NCBI GenBank assembly: GCA_000435615.1
Contig: FR881971.1
Span: 2,691 to 30,427 of the forward strand
Source: Firmicutes bacterium CAG:238
GTDB lineage: Bacteria > Bacillota > Clostridia > Peptostreptococcales > Anaerovoracaceae
Direction of reading: 5' to 3'
Length of the DNA: 27,737 bases
Each line of letters opens with the position of its first letter. The first letter of the stretch is position 1. This document shows positions 1 through 7,960 of this stretch, one piece after another. Below the pieces are notes generated by a model that was given only the letters and a program-made list of their open reading frames with translations, searched no databases and was not told the origin of the DNA. Made by a program: the position numbers and the translations under genes.

Positions 1-719
1 ATGCCTCTCTGGGCAATAAGAGGACCGACTTGCAGGTTGAGGATGAAATGGAAAAAATCGAGCGTGATAAGGAGGAAAAAGCAAGTTCCCTCAATAAAAT
101 GACGATAATTATTTTTTCTTCCGTAATTGCAGGAATGGCGTTGGGGTATCTTGCAGCACGCCCGTTTTTCGGAGATGATATTGCACGCTTTGATCATGCG
201 GCAAGCCTCGGAATTAAAACGGGTCTGTGCTTCTTAATGGCATTCGTAGGATTGGAACTTGGATTGGAGGGAAATTTGTTTCAAATCATGCGCCGAACCG
301 GCCTTCGAGTTTTGGTTTTTCCGATTGTTACGATCGTTGGAACCATGATAGGCTCTGCGGCATCCGGCCCTTTGATGGGATTTTCTCTCCGTGAATCCAT
401 GGCTGTGGGTGCCGGCTTCGGATGGTATTCGCTCGCTCCGGGGATTATCATGGATGCGGGATTGATTGAAGCGTCCGCAGTGTCTTTTTTGCACAATGTA
501 CTGCGAGAGGTAATCGGAATTTTGTTACTGCCGATGGTTGCGGAGAAAATCGGGTTTATTGAGGCGGCATGTATGCCGGGGGCACCTGCGATGGATGTAT
601 GCCTGCCTGTAATAAACAAAGAAACCAAAGGCAGGGCGGTGCCTTACGGATTTATAACCGGTGTGATTATGAGCTTTCTCGTTCCCGTTTCGGTTCCGCT
701 GGCTCTCAATCTTTTTTAG
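1..719 (+). CDS. LysO-like (DUF340) membrane transporter, 5'-truncated by window edge
   Basis: The reading frame is open to the left edge of the window (first complete codon at base 3), so the start lies outside. The visible C-terminal half is strongly hydrophobic, with several predicted membrane helices and the GFGWYSLAPG and SAVSFLHNVLRE segments. These are closely matched by GFGWYTYAPG and SAVSFLHNVIRE in the complete paralogue at 22031-23035. The family (LysO/YbjE, DUF340) contains L-lysine exporters of the inner membrane; the substrate here is an inference only. The charged stretch before the membrane part (about residues 5-25 of the visible piece) corresponds to the linker between the two halves of the paralogue. 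It ends with TAG, followed three codons later by TGA, and a terminator hairpin lies just downstream. Confidence 0.8.
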   Translation, partial: ASLGNKRTDLQVEDEMEKIERDKEEKASSLNKMTIIIFSSVIAGMALGYLAARPFFGDDIARFDHAASLGIKTGLCFLMAFVGLELGLEGNLFQIMRRTGLRVLVFPIVTIVGTMIGSAASGPLMGFSLRESMAVGAGFGWYSLAPGIIMDAGLIEASAVSFLHNVLREVIGILLLPMVAEKIGFIEAACMPGAPAMDVCLPVINKETKGRAVPYGFITGVIMSFLVPVSVPLALNLF

Positions 720-730
720 ACGGCTTGAAA

Positions 731-754
731 ACTCGGAGATGTCCGAGTTTTTTT
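731..754 (+). terminator. Rho-independent terminator after the LysO-like gene
   Basis: ACTCGGA (731-737) pairs perfectly with TCCGAGT (742-748) across a GATG loop and is followed by a run of six T. It sits 11 bases after the stop codon at 719 and separates this gene from the methyltransferase cluster. Confidence 0.85.
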
Positions 755-820
755 GTGGCAAAATAAAAATAATACTAAAAAAAAATAAAAAAAACAACAA
801 TTATCGGTTTTTGAATATGA

Positions 821-826
821 TATAAT
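821..826 (+). promoter_or_regulatory. Putative -10 box upstream of the homocysteine methyltransferase
   Basis: A perfect TATAAT lies in the AT-rich 755-981 gap, but no convincing -35 is visible 16-18 bases before it. The remaining leader (827-981) contains the 12-base palindrome TTTGAATTCAAA (885-896) and the motif AGATAATGTCTTA (939-951), which recurs inverted upstream of mttC. Confidence 0.35.
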
Positions 827-981
827 TTGGTTATAAGTGAGAATACACGCAAATAGCTCAAAAAATTGCTAAAAAAATTACCAATTTGAATTCAAAAAGT
901 TATATGAAAAAGAAAGCTGTGAGATGTAGTCTGTTATCAGATAATGTCTTACAATGTTTTTAAGAGAGGAGAGAAGAAGAT

Positions 982-1827
982 ATGAATAAAGATTTAGTTC
1001 TGCTTGATGGCGCTGTAGGCACCAGCCTTTGGGAAAAGACCGACGATAAGGTTCCTGTATGGAGATACAATATTGAAAAACCGGACATCGTTTCGCAGCT
1101 CATAAATGAGTACTACGAGGCCGGCTCTAAGATTATTCTTGCAAACACATTCAGTGCAAACGGACCGAGCGTTGCAGATTCAGGATACACGGTAGAACAA
1201 ATCGTATCTTCGGCCATGGAGATAGCACACGGAGCCCTTGACGGCAAAGATGCCAAGATCGCTTTGTCCGTGGGACCTCTTACCGGGCTTTTGAAGCCTT
1301 TCGGAAACATTTCCGAAGAAGAAGCGGTCGAAATATTTACGGAGCAGATTGAGGCAGGAGTCAAAGGAAAGCCTAATGTGATTTTCCTGCAGACATTTAT
1401 GGATCTTAAGATGATGCAGATTGCGGCAAGAATAGCAAGAAAGCATGACATTCCGCTTTTTTGCTCTTTCAGCTTTGTAAAGAGCGCAAAGGACAAAGGA
1501 TCCAGAACCATGATGGGCAATTCCATCGATGACATTCTGAAAGGCCTTGCGGAGTTTAAACCGGATGCGGTAGGTCTTAACTGCTCACTCGGACCGGAAA
1601 TGGCACTGCCGATTATCGAAGAATATTCGCAGAAAACGGATATTCCTCTGATCTTCAAACCGAACGCAGGCAAGCCGACACTCGAAGGCGGAAGCCAGTT
1701 TGATTATGATACTTTCGCAGAAGATATTGCGAAAGCGGCATGTGTTCCGGGGGTTAAATACATCGGAGGCTGCTGCGGTTCAAACGCAAAATATATAGAG
1801 GCACTCAGAAAAAAGTGCAGCTTATAA
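982..1827 (+). CDS. Homocysteine S-methyltransferase family protein (MetH N-terminal/BHMT-like)
   Basis: The 281-residue product has the size of a single homocysteine S-methyltransferase (pfam S-methyl_trans) barrel. It begins with LLDGAVGTSL and keeps the expected zinc-ligand cysteines: one in GLNCSLGPE near residue 206 and the adjacent pair in GGCCGSN near residue 261. In the family, the zinc-bound thiolate of homocysteine takes a methyl group, in MetH from methylcobalamin. Lying in a corrinoid methyltransferase cluster, it is likely to move methyl groups from a corrinoid protein, or directly from a methylated compound, to homocysteine. The start is supported by GGAGAG about 10 bases before the ATG. 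The next gene, a damaged UroD-fold methyltransferase, begins essentially at its stop codon. Confidence 0.85.
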   Translation: MNKDLVLLDGAVGTSLWEKTDDKVPVWRYNIEKPDIVSQLINEYYEAGSKIILANTFSANGPSVADSGYTVEQIVSSAMEIAHGALDGKDAKIALSVGPLTGLLKPFGNISEEEAVEIFTEQIEAGVKGKPNVIFLQTFMDLKMMQIAARIARKHDIPLFCSFSFVKSAKDKGSRTMMGNSIDDILKGLAEFKPDAVGLNCSLGPEMALPIIEEYSQKTDIPLIFKPNAGKPTLEGGSQFDYDTFAEDIAKAACVPGVKYIGGCCGSNAKYIEALRKKCSL

Positions 1828-2600
1828 ACCAAACGACATTAAAGAAGCAGACCATGTACCTGTATATCCGTTGATCAATAGTGTATCCATGCAGACAACG
1901 GGTGCTACATACGAAGAATGGTCGAAGGACCCGAAGCTTCGTGCAGAATCCATCATCAAGGCTACAGATGAAATCGGCGTGGACTGTATCTGTACATTCC
2001 ATGATGAGAGGACAGGAGCAGATGTTCTATGATATGATTAAATGCCCTGACAAGATGAACCAGGCTCTTCACAATATCACAGAAACATTGAAAGAATTCT
2101 CCATCGCTTTAATCGAAGCAGGATGCTGTGCAATCATGTTCGATACTTTATATTCGTCCAAGACAATCTTAAGCCCGAAGATGTGGGATAAGGTTGAAGG
2201 TCCGCTGGTTGAAGACCTCGCAAAGACAGTAAGAGAACACGGTGCAGAAGTTATGGTTCATAACTGCGGCGACGGAATCTATCTTAAGGAACAGATTGCA
2301 AGAATGCACCCAATCGCGTTCTCGCTTGACCACCTTCCGCCTGATTGCAAGACATTAGAAGAAATGAAAGCAACGTATGGCGATCAGACAACCTTCATTG
2401 GTTTAATCGAACCGGGCTGGCTGCTTGCTGCTACAGAAGATCAGGTTAAGGAAGAATGTCATAAGCAGATTGATGCACTCGCAAAAGACGGTGGCTTCAT
2501 TCTCGCAACGGGCTGTGAATATCCTTCCGCACTGAACTTCGATCTGGCAAAACTCATCGTAAACGAAGCAAAAACTTACGGAAAATACGGAGATAAATAA
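1826..2600 (+). pseudogene. MtaA/MtbA-like UroD-fold methyltransferase, internally deleted and frameshifted
   Basis: Two pieces of one protein family lie in different frames. The first (about 1826-2032) reads KPNDIKEADHVPVYPLINSV and continues to CTFHDE. This resembles the N-terminal part of methylcobamide:coenzyme M methyltransferases but has no start codon. The second (2001-2600, first ATG at 2001) begins MMRGQEQMFYDMI and runs through the C-terminal half, including the zinc-site elements VHNCGDG and ATGCEYPS. Family members are about 340 residues, so I estimate 70-90 residues are missing at the junction near 2000, together with the frame change. The second piece alone could be expressed as a 199-residue protein, but I see no good ribosome site for it. 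An assembly collapse at the ATGATG junction is an alternative to real decay. When intact, the family moves methyl groups from methyl-corrinoid protein to a thiol acceptor. Confidence 0.65.
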
Positions 2601-2602
2601 AA

Positions 2603-4600
2603 ATGATAGGGATAGGCATTGATACCGGCGGAACCTGTACCGACGCGGTTGTATACGACACGCAGAATCACAAGGTGCTCTCGTCGGCCAAGACGCTTAC
2701 AACCAAAGAGGATTTAAAAATCGGGATTCTCAAGGCTCTTCGGAGTCTTGATCCCGATGCGGTAAAGAAGGCTTCCTATATCTCGCTGTCAACGACACTC
2801 GCAACAAATGCCTGCGTTGAAAATAAGGGCGGACGCGCGAAGCTTATTATGATCGGAGTTAATCCGAAGGTGGTTGACCGAATGCAGGGAACATACGGAC
2901 TTCCGAGTTCGGACGAAATCTATTTTCTTCCGGGAAATCCGGAGGAAAAGGATCCTGCCCTCAAAAAACCGCCTTGGAAAAAATTCATCAGAGATTTGGA
3001 GCAGTTCAAGGATTACGACGGAGTTGCGATTGTTCAAATGAATCCAAAGTACAATGCGGGCGGATATGAACTTACTGCGGAAAAAATCTTAAAGAAACAC
3101 TTGGGTGTAAAATGCGTCAGAGGATATGACTTATATCAGGAAATCAATGTCCAAAAAAGAGGAGCTACAGCCTTGCTTAATGCAAGGCTTTTGCCCGTTA
3201 TGGACAAATTTTTCGATGCAACGGAAAAATCGCTTGAAGAAATGGGGATAAATCTTCCTCTTGTCATCGTAAAAAGCGATGGGAGCGTCATGTCAAAGGA
3301 ATACGCAAAGGCAAGACCGGTTGAAACGCTTCTGTGCGGTCCGGCTGCAAGCGTAATCGGTGCGATGGAACTCGCAAAGGCAAATGATGCAATGATCATC
3401 GACATGGGCGGAACCACGAGTGATATTGCACTGATGCGGGATGGAAAGACAGTATCCGCACTTTCCGGAATCCGAATCGGAAGCTGGAGCACGATGGTGA
3501 AGGGGATTGCGATTGACACCTTTGCACTCGGCGGCGACAGCGGAGTGAAATATCAAAACGGTGTCATGTACCTTGACGAGAGAAGGATGATTCCTCTCTG
3601 CATGCTTGCGTCCAATTATCCGGAAGTTGTTCCTCAGCTTGAAGCACTTATCACACGCAGGCAGTGTTACAGCTATCCGGCGCATGAGTTTTTTGTACTT
3701 ATGAACAAGCCTAAGGATATGAGCTCGCTTTTCTCCAAGGAAAAGGCACTTATAGAGGCTTTGGAAGAGGGACCGCTTTCGTTTGAAGCGGCGGCAGCTG
3801 CAGCAGGTGCCAGCCCGTTCGTATTCCGGATGCAGCGGCTCGAAAACGAGGGCATTATCATGCGAAGCGGTGTAACACCGACGGACATCATGCATCTATA
3901 CGGCGACTATACCGAATATGATGCGAGGGCTTCCAAATTGGGCGTTGCGTATCTTCAGATGGCAACCGACCTGAAGGAAGATGAAATATGTGACAGGGTA
4001 TACAATATGGTCAGAAGCAGGCTTTACGGAAACCTTGTTCGTATTCTGATGAAGCATGAATCCGGCAGAGAGCTGACTGACGAGGAAGAAACAAATCTTT
4101 TAAAGCTTACGGAAATGATTTACAAAACCCGTAACTCAGCCAATCGATTTATCAATGCCGGGATGCACACAGATTCAACGCTTATAGGTGTAGGCGGACC
4201 GACGGGAATATTTTTGGATGAAGTGGCAAAACTTTTAGGTTCGAATGCTCTTGTACCGGAATGGGGCAAAGTTGCAAATGCAATCGGTACTGCTGCCGGA
4301 AACATAACATGCAGCTATTCGGTTCGAATCGAGCCGAATATGAACCGGCAGCTCGGTTATGATTACTGCCTGATGGGTCCGAACGGATTCAAGGGATTCA
4401 ACGAATACAACGAAGCACTGGAAGCTGCGAAAACCCTTGCGGAAACAGCGGTAAAGGAAAAAGCAGAATCTCAGGGAGCAAGAGGGGAAATAAAGGTTAA
4501 AACGAAAGTTGACGAAGATTTTTACCAGGTTCATGAAGGATCGAATGCCGTCTTTGTCTTGACTGTCGTGACTGCCGAAGCGGTTTCTTCGCTTGTTTAG
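2603..4600 (+). CDS. Hydantoinase/oxoprolinase-family (HyuA-like) ASKHA protein
   Basis: The 665-residue protein starts GIGIDTGGTCTDAVVYD, the hallmark phosphate-binding motif of the N-methylhydantoinase A/5-oxoprolinase/acetone carboxylase A family. It has a second actin-like motif, MIIDMGGTTSDIAL, near residue 265. The usual partner subunit (HyuB) is absent. HyuA-like proteins without a partner are common in corrinoid methyltransferase clusters of Clostridia, where their reaction is not established. ATP-dependent handling of a corrinoid protein, or hydrolysis of a cyclic amide substrate, are both possible. The ATG lies 2 bases after the preceding TAA, preceded by GGAGAT. It ends in TAG, then one codon and a TAA. 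Confidence 0.75.
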   Translation: MIGIGIDTGGTCTDAVVYDTQNHKVLSSAKTLTTKEDLKIGILKALRSLDPDAVKKASYISLSTTLATNACVENKGGRAKLIMIGVNPKVVDRMQGTYGLPSSDEIYFLPGNPEEKDPALKKPPWKKFIRDLEQFKDYDGVAIVQMNPKYNAGGYELTAEKILKKHLGVKCVRGYDLYQEINVQKRGATALLNARLLPVMDKFFDATEKSLEEMGINLPLVIVKSDGSVMSKEYAKARPVETLLCGPAASVIGAMELAKANDAMIIDMGGTTSDIALMRDGKTVSALSGIRIGSWSTMVKGIAIDTFALGGDSGVKYQNGVMYLDERRMIPLCMLASNYPEVVPQLEALITRRQCYSYPAHEFFVLMNKPKDMSSLFSKEKALIEALEEGPLSFEAAAAAAGASPFVFRMQRLENEGIIMRSGVTPTDIMHLYGDYTEYDARASKLGVAYLQMATDLKEDEICDRVYNMVRSRLYGNLVRILMKHESGRELTDEEETNLLKLTEMIYKTRNSANRFINAGMHTDSTLIGVGGPTGIFLDEVAKLLGSNALVPEWGKVANAIGTAAGNITCSYSVRIEPNMNRQLGYDYCLMGPNGFKGFNEYNEALEAAKTLAETAVKEKAESQGARGEIKVKTKVDEDFYQVHEGSNAVFVLTVVTAEAVSSLV

Positions 4601-4683
4601 ATGTAAATACAACCTAAGAATTATGACATATTAATTACCAATTTACCTAAAAATATTCTTATAATTCTTAAAATAGAACAAGA

Positions 4684-4689
4684 TATAAT
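4684..4689 (+). promoter_or_regulatory. Putative -10 box of the antiporter gene
   Basis: TATAAT occurs 73 bases before the start codon; no clear -35 is seen. Its last T begins one copy of a perfect inverted repeat (4687-4697 with 4725-4735), so transcripts from here would carry a hairpin in the leader. Confidence 0.35.
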
Positions 4690-4740
4690 TAAGTAAACAA
4701 TGATAGAGTAAAATTCGCGCGATATTTACTTAATTTTTTT
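4687..4740 (+). promoter_or_regulatory. Leader hairpin (possible attenuator or operator) before the NhaC-type gene
   Basis: AATTAAGTAAA (4687-4697) is exactly complementary to TTTACTTAATT (4725-4735), with 27 bases between. The right arm runs into seven T residues (4734-4740). The hairpin ends about 10 bases before the GGAGG ribosome site, so it could terminate or attenuate transcription before the gene. The arms are AT-rich, so a protein operator is an alternative. Confidence 0.4.
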
Positions 4741-4761
4741 ATTCTAATCGGAGGTATTATT

Positions 4762-6282
4762 ATGTCAGAGAAAAAGCCAAAGGCGGTTCGACTCCCAAAC
4801 AAACTTGAGGCATTGCTGCCCATCATCGTATTACTCACGCTTATGATTTTAAACTATGCTTTGGGCTGGGGTCAGGACCCTCACGTTCCAGTTCTGCTTG
4901 CAGCTGTAACAGCAATGTTTGTCGGCAAAGCATGTGGGCAGAAGCTCAAAGATATGCTTGCGGCCGGATTTGATTCCATCAGCCAGTCACTGGAAGCACT
5001 GTTCATCTTAATTTTTGTTGGATGTCTTGTAGGCTCGTTTGAATGGGCAGGAACCATTCCTTCCTTAGTATATTACGGACTTAAGATTTTGACACCTGCG
5101 ATTTTCCTTCCGGCAGTAACGATTCTTTGTGCTGCGGTGGGGCTTTCGCTGGGTTCTGCATATACCGTAAGTGCAACACTCGGCATTGCGTTTATGACGA
5201 TCGGAACAACTATGGGTGTGACACCGGGTCTTGTGGCAGGGGCCATCCTTTCCGGTGGATGCTGCGGAGATAAATTTTCGCCGTTGTCCGACTCAACAAA
5301 CCTTGCGGCAGCTTCTGCACAGACGGGATTGTTTGACCATGTAAAGGCGATGGTTACAACCACATTCCCGAGTTTGCTTATCGCATTAGTTGCTTTTACG
5401 GTTCTTTCCGTGGGCGGAGAGGGTGAATATGACCCGACCATTGCGGAAGAACTCTGCGACGCAATTGAAGCGACATATCCGCACATGAGTCCGCTGCTTC
5501 TTCTGCCTATTTTAATGATTATCGTGTTTGCGGCAATTCAGATGTCGCCGATTCCGGCAGTTCTTCTGCTGTCAGCAATCGGATGCTTGTTCGCTGTGGT
5601 ATTTCAGGGTGCAAGCTTCAGCGACTGCATCACAATGGTTCACTACGGATTCTCTGCGGAAACCGGAAACGAACTTTGCGACACACTCGTAAACCGCGGT
5701 GGTATGGACAGCATGATGTGGACAATCAATGTTGCGATTATTGCAATCGCATTCGGCGGTGTTTACTTCCAAATCGGTGCCGTTGAGTCCATTCTCGGCT
5801 CTTTGATGAAGAAGGTTAAGACCCCGTTCCAAATGATAGCGGTAACCATTCTTACATCCATGTTCTGCATCACGACGATGTGCGACCAGTACCTTGGTCT
5901 GATTATTCCGGCAAGCATGTACAAAGAAAAGTACGACGAGCTGGGACTTGGAAGAAACCTTCTTTCCAGAAGCATGGAAGACGGCGGAACGCTTTACTCG
6001 CCGCTCGTGCCTTGGACAAGCTGCGGTGCGTATCACTCAAGAATGCTCGGTGTAGATACACTTTCCTACTTACCGTTCTGCTTCATGAATTTGATCAACC
6101 CTATCGTTGCAATTGTAACGGCGGCCTGGAACGGAAACATCCTCTACGCGGACGGTTCGCATACGACCTTCTTCGGAAAGCTTAAGAAAGGCAAGGCTGC
6201 GGGAGCGCCTGACGAGGCACACGAGATTGCCCTTGAAAATCTGGAAAGACTCAGAGCGGAAGGGGTTTACAAATCACTGTAA
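4762..6282 (+). CDS. NhaC-family Na+/H+ antiporter-type transporter
   Basis: The 506-residue polytopic membrane protein carries the NhaC signature GGCCGDKFSPLSDSTNLAA near residue 168 and a second conserved block, DGGTLYSPLVPW, near residue 410, with roughly a dozen hydrophobic segments. NhaC relatives exchange sodium for protons or for organic solutes such as malate and lactate. The location, between an ASKHA protein and an MttB-family methyltransferase, suggests it may import or exchange the methylated substrate, but the sequence does not show this. A GGAGG ribosome site lies 7 bases before the ATG. Confidence 0.85.
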   Translation: MSEKKPKAVRLPNKLEALLPIIVLLTLMILNYALGWGQDPHVPVLLAAVTAMFVGKACGQKLKDMLAAGFDSISQSLEALFILIFVGCLVGSFEWAGTIPSLVYYGLKILTPAIFLPAVTILCAAVGLSLGSAYTVSATLGIAFMTIGTTMGVTPGLVAGAILSGGCCGDKFSPLSDSTNLAAASAQTGLFDHVKAMVTTTFPSLLIALVAFTVLSVGGEGEYDPTIAEELCDAIEATYPHMSPLLLLPILMIIVFAAIQMSPIPAVLLLSAIGCLFAVVFQGASFSDCITMVHYGFSAETGNELCDTLVNRGGMDSMMWTINVAIIAIAFGGVYFQIGAVESILGSLMKKVKTPFQMIAVTILTSMFCITTMCDQYLGLIIPASMYKEKYDELGLGRNLLSRSMEDGGTLYSPLVPWTSCGAYHSRMLGVDTLSYLPFCFMNLINPIVAIVTAAWNGNILYADGSHTTFFGKLKKGKAAGAPDEAHEIALENLERLRAEGVYKSL

Positions 6283-6311
6283 TTTCGTGTAAAATAGACT
6301 GAGATATATAA

Positions 6312-6345
6312 GGGGCACTGCATGTGAAATGTGCCCCTGTCTTTT
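6312..6345 (+). terminator. Terminator-like hairpin after the antiporter gene
   Basis: GGGGCAC (6312-6318) pairs with GTGCCCC (6331-6337) over a 12-base loop and is followed by TGTCTTTT. It stands between the antiporter stop (6282) and the next gene. Since it occupies the first possible ATG of that frame (6329), it argues that the methyltransferase really starts at 6392. It may be partly read through. Confidence 0.6.
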
Positions 6346-6391
6346 CAATCCGGTGATGTTCGCTCAAAACACGAAAGGCTTAGGTAAGAAA

Positions 6392-7891
6392 ATGAAAAAA
6401 TTCATTTATGACGAAAGTATGCAATTTAGAATCATGACTGAGAAACAAGTCAAGGAAGTGCATGAAAATGCTTTGTATGTCCTTGAGAACTTAGGCATGA
6501 TTTTTGCGTATGAGGAAGCATTGCGTTTGCTTGAAAAAGCGGGCTGCGAAGTTGATTATGAATCGCAGAAAGTGAAATTCCCGAGGTCGATTGTCGAAAA
6601 GTGCATAGAGTCTGCACCCGCAACATTTGACCTTTATGACAGAGAGGGGAATTTCTACTGTACGTTCGGCGACGGAAAGACGCGCTTCAACCCGGGAAGC
6701 AGTGCCGGCAATATACTCGAAGCGGATGGGCAGACCGTAAGGCTGTCACGGGTGAAAGACCTCAAACTGCTTACGAAGGTTGCACAGAGTCTGCCGCATA
6801 TTGATTTCGTTTCATCTTCCATCGTGTGCGAGGAGGCCCCGGGCGAATTGGGAAGCCAGTACCTTTATTATACGGAAATGCAAAACTCGGTAAAGCCGAT
6901 TATCGGAGGGGCAACGGATGCAGAGGGCGTACCACGGACTTTTAAACTTTTTGAGGCGGTTCTGGGAAGTGAAGAGAATGTAAGGACCAAGCCGTACGCG
7001 ATTTTTGATATCTGTGTGACATCGCCGCTGAAGTGGTCACACATAGGGGCAAGAAACATTATAGACTGTGCGAACATGAATATTCCGATTGAACTCATTT
7101 CCGCACAGATTGCGGGTGCGACAGGTCCGGTAACTCTTGCGGGATGCATTTTGCAGCATACTGTGGAACTTCTCGGCGGACTGGTACTCGCGCAGGTTGT
7201 GAAACCGGGTCACCCTGTGGTATACGGCGGAGCACCTTGCATTTTTAACATGAAGACCATGTACACGCCTATGGAAGCGATGGAATGCAGCATGGTTACC
7301 GCAGGATATGCCCAGATGGGAAGATTCTATGGGCTTCCGGTACATACTTATGCGGCTATGTCCGATTCTAAAATTGTCGATTATCAAGCAGGAAGCGAAA
7401 CGGCACGAAGCGGGCTTCTGGCAATGCTTGAGGGAGTTTCAAATGTATCCGGTGCGGGCGGCTTGAACGTAATCGCAGAAATGAGCATCGAAAAAATGGT
7501 AATCGACAACGATTTTATCGGGACGCTGAAGCATCTTGAAAACGGAATAAACTTCGACGAAACATCACTCGCTGCGCAGCTGCTGATTGAGACAGGCTCC
7601 GGCGGCAATTTCATGAATAAGAAGCACACACTTAAGAATTACAAAAAAGAACAAAACTACAGTAATATTACCATGAACTATCAGGAGAGAGCTTCGTGGA
7701 TAAAGGAAGGCAGAGCGGACATTATGGACAAGGCGAGAGCCTATGTTGCTGAAATTGATAAAAAGACAATCTGCCCGCTTTCCGATGAACGAAGAAAAGC
7801 TCTTGATGAGGCATTTACAGAAGTATGTAAGGATGCGGGACTTACAGAGGAAACGGCAAAGGAACTTATCAGAATGTATGATGAAGCATAA
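6392..7891 (+). CDS. MttB-superfamily methyltransferase lacking pyrrolysine (betaine/quaternary amine type)
   Basis: The 499-residue protein is homologous over its whole length to the pyrrolysine MttB encoded at 11447-12937; compare ELISAQIAGATGPVTLAG and GGLVLAQVVKPGHPVVYG with the corresponding parts there. At the Pyl-equivalent position it has an ordinary methionine (residue 323, codon 7358-7360, context TYAAMSDSK). Non-Pyl members of COG5598 that have been characterised demethylate quaternary amines such as glycine betaine (MtgB), proline betaine, carnitine or gamma-butyrobetaine onto a corrinoid protein. The substrate cannot be told from the sequence. I chose ATG 6392 because the longer frame overlaps a terminator hairpin; the ribosome site before it is weak. 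The neighbouring transporter may supply its substrate. Confidence 0.85.
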   Translation: MKKFIYDESMQFRIMTEKQVKEVHENALYVLENLGMIFAYEEALRLLEKAGCEVDYESQKVKFPRSIVEKCIESAPATFDLYDREGNFYCTFGDGKTRFNPGSSAGNILEADGQTVRLSRVKDLKLLTKVAQSLPHIDFVSSSIVCEEAPGELGSQYLYYTEMQNSVKPIIGGATDAEGVPRTFKLFEAVLGSEENVRTKPYAIFDICVTSPLKWSHIGARNIIDCANMNIPIELISAQIAGATGPVTLAGCILQHTVELLGGLVLAQVVKPGHPVVYGGAPCIFNMKTMYTPMEAMECSMVTAGYAQMGRFYGLPVHTYAAMSDSKIVDYQAGSETARSGLLAMLEGVSNVSGAGGLNVIAEMSIEKMVIDNDFIGTLKHLENGINFDETSLAAQLLIETGSGGNFMNKKHTLKNYKKEQNYSNITMNYQERASWIKEGRADIMDKARAYVAEIDKKTICPLSDERRKALDEAFTEVCKDAGLTEETAKELIRMYDEA

Positions 7892-7903
7892 GGACTGCAT
7901 AGC

Positions 7904-7960
7904 AATGGGCTGCCTGCATTAATGGAAAATAACCGTTAATGCAGACAGCCCATTTCCTTT
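7904..7960. terminator. Strong bidirectional terminator between convergent genes
   Basis: AATGGGCTG-c-CTGCATTAA (7904-7922) pairs with TTAATGCAG-a-CAGCCCATT (7936-7954), with a single mismatch, and GG/CC pairs extend the stem to a loop of AAAATAA. T-rich bases follow on the plus strand (TTTCCTTT). The same arm and loop sequence recurs at the right edge of the window. Confidence 0.8.

Noticed and set aside
1881..2000. A longer open frame starting MYPCRQRVLHTKNG before the C-terminal MtbA-like piece.
   Set aside because: This stretch is out of frame with the family match; the true N-terminal sequence lies in another frame here, so only 2001-2600 is meaningful in this one.
6329..6391. An N-terminal extension of the non-Pyl MttB homologue.
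   Set aside because: Its first codon lies in the loop/right arm of a terminator-like hairpin, and homology begins only after ATG 6392.
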